A stretch of DNA of 64,000 bases from Heliocidaris erythrogramma (Eukaryota; Echinodermata; Echinoidea; Camarodonta; Echinometridae): assembly GCA_025617745.1 (NCBI GenBank), contig CM046864.1, forward strand, positions 1,426,001 through 1,490,000. The letters run 5' to 3'. How positions within the stretch are numbered: the stretch's first letter is position 1; every line of letters starts with the position of its first letter. A model generated the notes under the pieces. The model was not told the origin of the DNA, did not search any database, and saw nothing but the letters and a program-made list of their open reading frames with translations. The position numbers were made by a program, and so were the translations under genes. Shown piece after piece: positions 44,001 to 56,100 of this stretch.

Positions 44001-47000
44001 AGGTAATTCCTGATCACCTACAAGTGTAATATAGTTGATGCGCATTCATCAAATGGTTATTGCGAAATTGCGATTTAAAACACTAAAATCCTATATTACT
44101 AATTGACCTCTGACTATAAAGCAACATAATCAGTTGTTCTTGAGATATCGTGGAAATGTAGCCAAAAACTGACTTAATATCATGTAAATTGTGACCTGCA
44201 ACCTGTGACCTTTGACCTACTTACCCCCAAATTCTAATCAGTTCATTTTCCTATGGTAGTACATGCTGGTACGAAGTTTGATGTTCCGAGCTCTAACAGT
44301 TCTTGAGATATTATAAGGCCCGTTCACATCATCCGAGTTTTGTAATGAAGATGCAATTTGCTGGCTATTTCGTGGGTTTCAGCTCAAGCTTACAAATCCA
44401 AAGTCAACTAGGATTATTTTGTGAAATAACCCATTAATTCACAGGTGGTGGAGGCTTTCTCTGGTTTTGACTCCGGTTAATTTATTCATGGGACTATATT
44501 TCCCTAATGCATTTTTTGTTTTTATTCGCTCTTTCTATCTTTTCCATTCATAATTCTTTGTTTTCATCTATTGTTTATGCTTTTTCATATGTTTATGTAT
44601 TTGTTTTTCTCTCTGTCCTGTTGTCTTCATATTGTCCTTATGTATATCTTTGCTTTCTCCCTTCTATTGTGACCCGACGCCTCAAAACCTACAATAAGTC
44701 GCCAAAATTATTTGTTTTGTTTTATACATTTTCTGAAAGTAGAGAATCTCAGCTTTCCAATGGTATATCACTTGCCTAGTTTACTCAATGATAACACCTT
44801 TAAATATCAAAAAATCAATGCTAAAAACCAGTAATTCCATGTAATTTCATGTAAATTGACCTCTGTGACCTCTGACCTTTGACCTCCTTACCCCAAAATC
44901 TAATCAGTTCATCTTCGTATAGGGATACATACTAGTAGTACCAAGTTTGAAGTTCTTACCTCAAACAGTTCTTGAGATATCAAGGTAACGGTGCTAAAAA
45001 CCAGTAATTTCATATAATTTCATGTAAATTGACCTCTGTGACCTCTGACCTTTGACCTACTTACCCCAAAATCTAATCAGTTCATCTTCGTATGGGGATA
45101 CATACTAGTACCATGTTTTGAGGTTCCTATACCTCAAATGATTCTTCAGATATCGCGGTAGCGAGAAGTGGGACGCACAGACGGACGCACGGACGGACGG
45201 ACAACCCGAAAACATAATGCCTCCGTCACCCACCTTCGGTGGACGGAGGCATACAAATTTCATCTCCACAAAAGATAATTGTTTTACGTTTCTCTTACCC
45301 TATCAACAGATATAAATGAATGTAACGGTGATCATGGGTGTAATCATGCATGCACCAATAACAATGGAAGCTATACCTGTGTATGTGATGAAGGATTTAC
45401 CCTTGAAAGTGACGGTCGGAATTGTACAGGTATCTTGATTTTTCCTTCAACTAGATGTGATACTATTGTTATTACTAAACACTATTCGTAAACTACCCTG
45501 AATAATCACGTGAGTTCAAAATGAATGCAAATGTAAGGAGTTTTTTTTAACAATAATTTAAAATTACTGTACTACACTTGAAACCATCTACCAGACAGGA
45601 AGAATATAGTTTCCAACGTTACGATATGAATAAGATTGGCCTCGCACTCATTGAAGGTTACCATATACAAGGACATCAGTCTATCATGTGCAAGGGGAAT
45701 ATTATATTATGTATTGAAAATATTTCTATTCTTTTTAACAGCTTCAGTTATTTCCACTACCGTGGAGACACCTACCACTAACAACGCAACAGAAGCACCT
45801 ACCATTTCAGTAACTGATTCATTATCAGACACCATCACCATGGCCAGTGCGTCTCCGTCCACACCTGACACCAGTACGGGAACTGTGACATTTTTTTCAA
45901 CACCTGACACCAAGACTGGAACTGTGACATCTCTGTCAACACCTGAGACCAGTACGGGAACTGTGACATCTCTGTCAACACCTGAGACCAGTACGGGAAC
46001 TGTGACATCTCCGTCAACACCTGACACAAGTACGGGAACTGTGACATCCTCTTCAACACCTGACACCAGTACGGGAACTGTGAGTTCTCCGTCAACACCT
46101 GACACCAGTACGGGAACTGTGACATCTCTGTCAACTCCTGGCACCAGTACGGGAACTGTGACAGCTCTGTCAACACCTGAGACCAGTACGGGAACTGTGA
46201 CATCTCCGTCCACTCCTGACACCAGTACGGGAACTGTGACATCTCTGTCAACTCCTGACACCAGTACTGGAACTGTGACATCTCTGTCAACACCTGAGAC
46301 CAGTACGGGAACTGTGACATCTCTGTCAACACCTGACACCAGTACGGGAACTGTGACATCTCTGTCAACACCTGACACCAGTACGGGAACTGTGACATCT
46401 CCAACACCTGACACAAGTATGGGAACTGTGACATCTCCAACACCTGACAGAAGTACGGGAACTCTGACATCTCCGTCAACACCTGACACCAGTACGGGAA
46501 CTGTGACATCTCCGTCAGCACCTGAGACGAGTACAGGAACTGTGACATTTCCGTCAACACCTGACACCAACACGGGGACTGTGACATCGCTGTCAACACC
46601 TGAGACCAGTACGGGAACTGTGACATCTTCGTCAACACCTGAGACCATTACGGGAACTGTGGCATCTCCGTCAACACCTGACACCAGTACGGGAACTGTG
46701 ACATCTCTGTCAACACCTGAGACGAGTACGGGAACTGTGACATCTCCATCCACACCTGAGAGCAGCATCCGAACCGTTGCGTCTCCATCCACACCTGACA
46801 TCGGCACCGGAGAATCCATAAGTAAGATAAAATGTTTTCATTTTGTATTTTAGTAAGCCTAACCAGAGCCATTTCGTAAGTATACATGGACTTCTGTTTG
46901 GCCAACTCCACGACAATGCTTATCAATACGGCGCATTTTATTTTGTTGCGGTCTCGCCCATCATTTCAATATGCAGCTTATGTGTCCACTTAAACCGAGT

Positions 47001-47129
47001 CGGTTGAACTGAAATTTGTAATGTATGGCTCTGTAGCAAAGAGAGGGGGCCGCCTTTATAATATCGTACATTACTGCCAATATAAAACAAAGTTGCTCGA
47101 GTTCACGTATGTAAAAAAAAAGCTTAAAT

Positions 47130-47169
<40 letters not shown>

Positions 47170-50100
47170 CTGACTTGAACGTAGTCGGTGTCTCATGATG
47201 TGTATAATATAAGCGTGAGAGATATAAATGAGACGTCTCATTTATATCTCTCACGCTTATATATATTCAGAGTACGGATGAGAAATTGTTGGAGTGATTT
47301 TCAGTCATTGCAGAATTTTTAATTCTGATCGTAAAGCCATACGAGTAGCTTACAAATCGTAGATATAATAAAAACGGTAGTAGTTTCAATGGCATTCGCT
47401 AACATTGTAAATTACCGTTTGTATCTTTGTATTTTCGCTGTATTGGGTGAGTTTGTGTTTAAAGGAATCTTCATTATGTTTCAGATGTTGTAATTGATCT
47501 TGTTCTCACGTATGATGCACCGTTCAATGAGGAGCTGTCGGACACAACGTCTTCCGCTTTCGTCAGTCTTTCAATCGCTGTTTGCATTCCAGTAAGTTGC
47601 GTGATAGCTATGATAACGATGGTAATGTGACCCAAATCAATCAAATCAATGTACATGTATGTCCAAATCCCACACGCAGAGGAATTCGTGGTCCACTTGT
47701 TAATTATTCACAACTTGCTGCAAGAAATCTGACAGAGGTCATTTACATGTATCTTTATACACACACGATTTATTACTTGCAGTAGATAGAAATGTGAGAA
47801 AGATCCAATTAACGGTGGTCATTTCGCAAGGGATATGTATGAATGTAAGATTTAAGCTGGACAGATTTGTTCATACAAAATGCTCCGGACAGAAACAGCT
47901 ATTCGACAAAGAACCTGACAACAGTTTTTATTAACTGTCAAAAGCATTCTCAAAATTGATTTATTTCTTTTTTCCCCTGATGTATATATACATAATATGA
48001 ATATGAAATTCAACAGGTGCCCCCACTTCCATTGTCCAAGCCCGACGTTCCGCCGCTGTTATTGTTTTTGTTTTTTGTGTTTTGTTGTTTGTTTTTGTTT
48101 TTTGTGTTTTGTTGTTTGTTTTTGTTTGTATTATTATTATAATTTTTTTTTTTTTTTTTTTTTTTTTTTTGGGGGGGGGGGGGGGCTTTGCAGAGAATTC
48201 TGGAGGAAAAGTGGACCACAAAAAACTGATTACCCTTTTAAGAAATCTCTTTGGCTTGTCAGAAAATTTCCGGAGATTTGTGTACCTCCCTTCCCCCCCC
48301 CCCCCCCCCATTTTTTTTACAAAATTATGGATCCGCCCCTGTATATACAGTGCAGCCCAGAAAAAAACGAAACCGAGATTTATCGATGTTTAATCATATC
48401 TTAATCACAATTATGATCAATAAATGACACATATTTGTAAAGCTTGAATCCTCTTCCTTCATTTGATGTCATTCATATGATACATACTTCACGCAGGAGT
48501 TAATAAAGACAATATGAAGTAGGGCTTCATATTCCATGATTTATTAAACAAATAGTTTTGCACTGGCTTGCTGTCCTAGCAATAAACAAACAAGACAAAA
48601 GCTTCATGCATAGCTGATTGTAAACAAACTGGAGTGGTGAATATTAATCTAACGACCTCTGTTTCGGGGAGAGAAGAGTAAGGGTTGGTTGCATATTTTT
48701 GTTACGGCCCCTGGTTTCTATAACTTTCTGGCAAATTGACGATAACGCCAAATTGCCCTAATAACCTATCTCCCTCAACTGAGGGTTTTGTCCCATGTAG
48801 CGGTCAATAAACCATTTTAACTTCCTCTGCGATGGTTAAAATTAAATATGTATCTATATATTAGGGGACGGGTTAATTTTAGTTTAACATTGACCTATTC
48901 TTTACATTTTTTATATTTCACGGCAATCATTTTATGCCAATGTGGCCCTTCTCGCTACATGTGATTTTTGCTCGACTATCGGGTGTGTTTTTTTTTTCTC
49001 TCCAAACAGTTGAAAAATCTTTTCAGAAGTCTGCGTAGAACCATTGTGTGTGTAGTGATTGCGTTCTACAGAGGCAGCATAGTCGCAGATATAGAAATGA
49101 CCGTCACTGCAAACAGTACATCTGAGGCTCAGAACATCATGAATAGTGCCCAAAACATTTCCTCAATGGAAATAGCAAACATTACCATTGGAAATACAAC
49201 ATATGATGTCATTGCCTTCAAAGCGAATGGTAAAGCTCCTGAGAAAACTAATACATAGTATTTAATAAAAATTTCGTACAAGGACATGTTGAATACAAGT
49301 ACAAGCCCTGCATTTTATAATATGCAAGCAGTACATTCTGTGATTACAAACACTAATTTCTATGATCTATAAACACTGCATGCTATCAGAAGTAACAGTA
49401 ATATTTCGAAACGGGGGAAAGGAAACCTCAGTGGATCAACAAGCTGAACCTTTATTTTTTCGTATTTGGGATCATTCGTGACACATGCTTTCTCCAAATT
49501 GTTCTATTTTTAAGCATTCAAACTTCTAGACTTCGTAACCATAACATTAGCCTTAACATGACAGCTAATCCAAACTCAATCACCTACCCTTTCATTTTTT
49601 AACTTTCAAAAATGTCAGATCGACCATTTATCAGTAAACCCATGTAGATGTAAGAGTCAATACTAATTATTATCACCAACGAAGGCTCTTTGTTAAAGTG
49701 TCATTTTGTTTTAATTTGATTATAGTATCCATAACAAACACAACTATGGATTCTACAACGATGCTTGCAGTGACGGAATCATCGATGACACCCTCTGTAT
49801 CGAGTAAGCGTGATTCATGTTTTTGTTATGTAGTTATTTTTTAAATAAAAATCATTCATAATGAGAATTTCTAATTTTCAGTGGATATAACTGACGAAAC
49901 CTGAAGATGTCTGTAAACTTCCCCTTGAGAATTTTACTTTTACACAGGCATGTTATTTCAGTGGCACATAAAAAGTTAATGACAGAACTGTTTTTTTTTT
50001 CTTTTCTCAAAATTGCAGTTTTACGTTAAGTGAATGTCGGTCAACAAAAAGGGGATTTTTCAATTTTACAACATGTTCATAGGCGACTATGGAACTAGAA

Positions 50101-53100
50101 AAAAATTAGTCTTGATGCAGGATACCTCCTCCTGTACAAGGTTGTGCTTTCCATTGAAATATTGCGAATCACTCAGAGCAAACGGGGAAAAAAGTCTCAT
50201 CTTCTGTTGAAAATAATTCGTCATGATTTCTTTTTGCCACGTGGGAAACGCGAACCGTTCAATGCACGTGTAATAGCTTGACATTTTTCGAAGGTCATGT
50301 GCCCACACAATATTTCTAATTTGCTATCACTTGTGAGCGGCTTGCTTTTTTACAATCATTTTGTGTTATCAGTTCACCAGTTTTGCTTGCTATACATTCC
50401 GTGAAAACTAGACGTCACTTATTTTTTTGTAATTCCTGTACTTCATTTATTTATATTCCGTGCAGGCTGGACTTTGTTTATGTTACATTTCATGCACGCT
50501 AGGCTTCATTTGTTTGACATTTCCTTCAATTTACATTTTGGTTAGTTTATATTTCGTGCAAACTAGACTCCATTTATTTAAAATTCTGTGCAAAATAGAC
50601 TTCGTTTGTTTGCTTCTTTTAAGTTCCATGAATGTTAAACTTGGTTCAGACTTATTTTGCATTGATATACTCTTATTTTACATTCATATACACTTATTTT
50701 ACATTCCGCGAAAACCGTTCCGTTTTTAATATCATATATTTTGTCTTTTGATTGTTCATCTAGTATATATTTCATCTGTTATTCTTGTCAACTTTTTATC
50801 AGCATCTGGAACAACTCAACCGGCTGCCAATGCCACAATGACTCAAGCTGCGCCTGCTTCGTCACCTCCCGGAACAGGTAAGCTTAATTAATCTCTTAAG
50901 GGAAGGGATACGAAAAAAATATATAAAAGTAAGAATAATTTTTAATTCTACGTTAACCTATCTTATCTTGTTTTTTAAAAAAGTATTTGAACGTTTGAGC
51001 AGACGAATTACCTTTTTTCTTCTTTTTATATATTATAAATGTTATATATGAGTCATATTTTCTTCTGACGGATTAAGGAAATATCGTATGAAACATTAGT
51101 TGTTTTTTTTCTTTCATAGCATATAGGGAAATAGAAAATCACTGGATATGATATAAACACTACCTAAAGGTATTACTTGTATGGGCAAACTATACTAACG
51201 TAACTTTTACATTGCATGCAGATTAATGTGGGTTTTCACGAGGCACGCGAACGTTTCACGAAGGATGCGAATGTCGAAAATATGGCAAAGTCCAACATTC
51301 GCATGTTATGCTCCAACAATTCGTCAATTAAAAAAATATATATTTAAATTGCGAACGTTTCCTGCATTCCGCGAACAATTGATGCTTCCGAACCTCTGCG
51401 CAAGGTCGACGAACATTTGAAGTAGAAAATGCGAATGTTGGACTTTGCGCTTTTTCGACATTCGCATCCTTCGTAAAACGATCGCGTGTACGTTAAAACC
51501 CACCTTAAGATTTTACATTCCGTGCAAACTAGACTTTATTTATTTTACATTTTATTCACTCATATTTTGTAGTTTTTTACCCTTTTTAAAATTTCATTTA
51601 GTCTTAAATTTGCATTCATTTCCACATATTTTACATTCCACGCAAACTAAATTCGTCATAATACCTTAAGGTCGGTTTTCACGAGGAACGCGAACGATTC
51701 GCGAAGGATGCGAATGTCGAACAAATGGCAAAGTCCAACATTCGTGTTTTACGGTCCAAAAGTTAGCCAAACATGCGCGGGGATTAGGAAGCGTCGTCAG
51801 TAGTTCGCGGGAGTCGTTTTTATTAAAAAAAAAAAATTTCTTGCGAACGTTTCCAGCATCCCAGGTCGTGATTTGCTCGTGATTAGCTCTCAAAAAAGCT
51901 TCGTCATATGCCCTCGACCTATGCATGATGTTCGCAAAATCTGCGTGAAACCCCAAACGATCCCGACAGTTTGGAGAATGTCTCCCGCATCTCGCGAAAG
52001 CAGCGAAGTTCGTTTCTCGAACTATTCACGAACTGTTCGCGTACATCTTGAAAAAAGTTAACTTCACCAAAGAAGCAAACGCGAGCCGTTCACGTCGAGG
52101 CCCTCTATCAATTCGCCTACCGTTCGCTACGATTAATTTGCGAATGTCGCGAAGCATTCCCGAACTATTTGCGAGCTACACACGAACCAAAACCGAGGCT
52201 TAACCGAAGGTTTTGCGAAGGTTTTGCTCACGTGACATTCTCATGGAGTTCGGGCGAAGTACTGATATTTCACCTGTTATTTTTGTCAACTTTTTATCAG
52301 CATTTGGAACAACCCAACCGGCTGCCAATACCACAATTACTCAAGCAGTGCCTGCTACGTCACCTCCCGGAACAGGTAAACAAAATCTCTTAAAGGAAGC
52401 AGTACGAGAAAGCTTTAAATTCAAGAATAATGTTTAATTGTGCATTCACCTATTTCATCTTGAACACAAAGAACGTTTTGGAACGTTTGGGGCAGGAAGT
52501 TATTGTCCTCGTCCTCGTCCTCGTCCTCGTCCTTCTTCTTATTTATGTTACATTTCATGCACGCTAGGCTTCATTGACATATAGAATTGGCTTAAACCTT
52601 CGACGAATATAAATTCATTAATCACTTTCGGGGTCCCTATGTATTTGTCAATACAATTGTCACCGATACTGGTCTATTCATACAGATCCAATCAAAAGTA
52701 ATCAAACGCTTCAGAACAACATAAAGACTGTCAGCATCACGATGGGTAGGTTGTCACTGGCACACATCGGGCCAAGGCCAAACCTGTGTGCACCAAAATA
52801 AGGGAATTTGGTGATTGTGATTTTTCAAACATTTTTCCTGTCCTATCGAAAGATGACATCTTAAAGAATACTTATGAGCAGTGTTTCTCTTTGGAATGTA
52901 TTTCAGTATCCTAATTGTTCTCTTGAACCTGAGTTTTTTTCCTCCTTTGAAGTCCGCCAGTTACTACTTTGCTCAATGCATGATATTCATTCCTCCATTG
53001 TTATTTCTTATAATTCATTTGACAATATCAAAGACTTGTCGTTCTAAAGCTGATTAATGTACATAACCTATGTTGGGATAAAGTTGCTAAAAGTTAGAAA

Positions 53101-56100
53101 TTTGGTGGGGTTTATTATATTAAAACAATCATCAAATCAACAACTTTACGTGTGTCCGATTGAGAATATTATAAAATCAAAGTTTCCAAGTCTAAGCTGT
53201 ACTTTGATACCAAATTTGGCAACTGCTTTTTTCTACTTTTTAAGTTAAAGCCAACTTCATACCCCTTATGTTAACAGTTTTGAACCTAAATTTGAGCCGC
53301 AGCAGCGTGTCCAACATGTCACTATTGGCATTCTCTGAAAGGGACCCGTACGAAAAAATTAAGGGGGATGTGTAATTTAATTATATCATATCCCAATTTT
53401 GGCGCACTTTCAGTTCATAGCAAACTATATAAAACATTGGCGCTTAGCATTGAATAGATGGTATGGGCATGGATTTGTTGATGAATGCGATCAGAGGCAA
53501 CGCTCGCGGGATAGCGGGGCAGGGGCGCAGTGCCCCCACTCCAACCCCCTTCACTTTTTCAAGTTCCCCGAAAGTGCCCCGTTTTACTCTGAAAAATACC
53601 TATTTCTAATTTAATCAATGCTTTTACTTCTGATAAGTGTTCACCTGTTTCGCATTATTTTTAAACAATAACTGCAATTTATGATACGGAAGCAGTATTT
53701 AGAACCACCTTGAAAGACGCTCCGCCACCTCTGAATCGGGGGGGGGGGGGCACTGGACCCAAAAAGTGGTGGGTATGTGCCGCCCGCAAGACAAAAAAGG
53801 GGCTTCGGAACGAGCGTATCATGAAAAAGGATGGTGTTCGGAACTACTAACATTTTTTAAAACAGGGCTCTTTGGAACTGGATTACAATAAATACGTTGT
53901 GTGTGGCAAGTCTATGGTGTCTTCGAAGCGAAACGGCAAGAACGACGGAATGAAAAAAAGCGGTGCTTTCGAACGGTTTTCTCTCTTCTTCTTCTCAACA
54001 AGAAAAAAATGGTAACCTTTGAAACAAAAATTTGAGTGTAAAAATGGGGGTCTTCTGGGCGGTACATACCCACCGCACACTATATATACTGAGTGCCCCC
54101 CCCCCCCCCCCCGGGCTCGTATCATGAAAAAGGATGGTGTTCGGAACTACTAACATTTTTTAAAACAGGGCTCTTTGGAACTGGATTACAATAAATACGT
54201 TGTGTGTGGCAAGTCTATGGTGTCTTCGAAGCGAAACGGCAAGAACGACGGAATGAAAAAAAGCGGTGCTTTCGAACGGTTTTCTCTCTTCTTCTTCTCA
54301 ACAAGAAAAAAATGGTAACCTTTGAAACAAAAATTTGAGTGTAAAAATGGGGGTCTTCTGGGCGGTACATACCCACCGCACACTATATACTGAGTGCCCC
54401 CCCCCCCCCCCCCCGGGCTCTGAATACGACTGATACCAATGTTGAAAAAACAGCATCGGCGCCATTAATGTTTTCTTGTTTAAAGAGACAATTATGAATG
54501 TCGTCTTCTTTTCGGGGGACATTTGTATAGTCTCAGTTACATGTAATATTCAACAACTATAAAAGAAACGGAATAATTTTTACTCAGGCAGACCAGAGAT
54601 CCAAACGTCTGGAAGAGGCATAAAATTAACATTTAATGGAAACTCTATTGCTTAGCCGTAAGATAAATATGATTGTTCTTAAAGGGTAAAATATCTGTTC
54701 CGTTTACAATATTACGAGTAAATCTTGTCAACTTTTCACAAACTCCAGGAACAAACCAGCCGGTTGACACTACAACAGTGACTACAGCTGCGCCAGAAAC
54801 GTCAACGTCCGGAACAGGTAAACATAATTAATCTCATAAAGGTAGCCATACGAGAAGCTTTCTGATAAGTAAGAATTGAATTTCGTTCAAAAGTGCATCC
54901 GGTTAAAAGACTTGTTATTTTGATAATTTAGAAAGAGATTATTGTCACGAAAACGATTAATTTCAGTTTTGGGCATTTTGGAAGAGCGACTGGACAAAAA
55001 CATTGTCGCATATAATTTTCAAGGGAGAACAAAAAAATCCAAGTGTGGAAGCAAAAGGGTCTCATATTTTTTTTTAAATCATGTCTTATACATCTCTTTG
55101 GCATAAACTGTAGAGATCTTCGTTTTGCTGAGATGGAGTGGGCTTTTTCAGTCCAATTATTTCTTTCACGCTTTTATGTTGTATCATTTTCAAACAACAT
55201 TGGTCTGATTAATAAATGAATATATCTCAGTAACTGATTCTTTTTCCGATATGTGGACAATTTCTTCAAATTTTAATCCATGAAGACCTGTTTGGGCAGA
55301 AAGCCCTTGTAATAAGCATAGTATTTCGTATTTCCCTAATCGATCCCATGGTTTATTTATTTGTTAGCATTGGTCACCAGGAGAGTACGTGTGTCCATTA
55401 CAGCCTCGGAAAGAAATGGTGAACCGCTCAGTTATAACCCTGATCTAGATGATCCGACAACACCGCTCTTCCAAACTTTCCATACTCTGTTTTGCGATGC
55501 GGTAAGTATCAGAGCCAGAGATTGTTTGGCCTGTCATCCTCGCTCCTCGTTCTTTACAATTTTTTACATTTATGCATTGAACTTTCATCGAAATTGGAAA
55601 GTAAGGATTTATTGTCCATTTTGGAAATTTATTTTCCATTGGTATTTATTTACACATAACGAATTTACAATTGTAAATAATCATAAGAGGTTTTCAAACA
55701 GTTACAATGCAATAGCATTGACCTGATTTCTTTGTTTTTCTTTTCCTTTATATGCAGTACACCCTTAAAGCTTGAAATGAGAATCATTAACTTTATATTC
55801 CATTTTGAAGTGACAGGAAACTGAGACTCCTAATAACGCCATCTTTTAACAGGGTTTGAAAAGGGTCCGGGCCTTTTATTTTCCCGTCGTGCCCCATTTT
55901 AGTTTGCAGAAGCTTAGAATGTACCTGTAGGCAATTTTCCATATTTGCAAAGTCAAAAATAACGATTTGAAGTATAAAATGTGCCTTTTATCCAAACAAG
56001 CTGTTTGTCAAAATTCAAAATGAAATGCAATTAAATTAAATTAAATCAATCTTGATTTAGCAGTCAGTGACTGTAAGATGGCGCTGTTCAGGTTTTACCA

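Noticed and set aside
45707-46819. Long antisense open frames (370 and 267 codons) across the mucin exon
   Set aside because: The unit is 39 bases, a multiple of three, so any frame open in one unit stays open in all. The antisense products are repeats of [13 protein letters not shown] or [13 protein letters not shown] with no domain. The sense frame joins flanking exons in phase.
47961-48404. Open frames of 103-135 codons around 48000-48400
   Set aside because: They translate the poly-T, poly-G and GT-rich repeat; no domain.
51226-52061. Open frames in 51226-51420 and 51666-52061
   Set aside because: They fall within the TTAA-flanked MITEs and read the inverted repeats.
53477-53560. A 'VDECDQ' reading that looks like another EGF start
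   Set aside because: There is no acceptor in the right phase and no further EGF cysteine pattern; it lies in repeat sequence rich in GGGG and GCCCCC.
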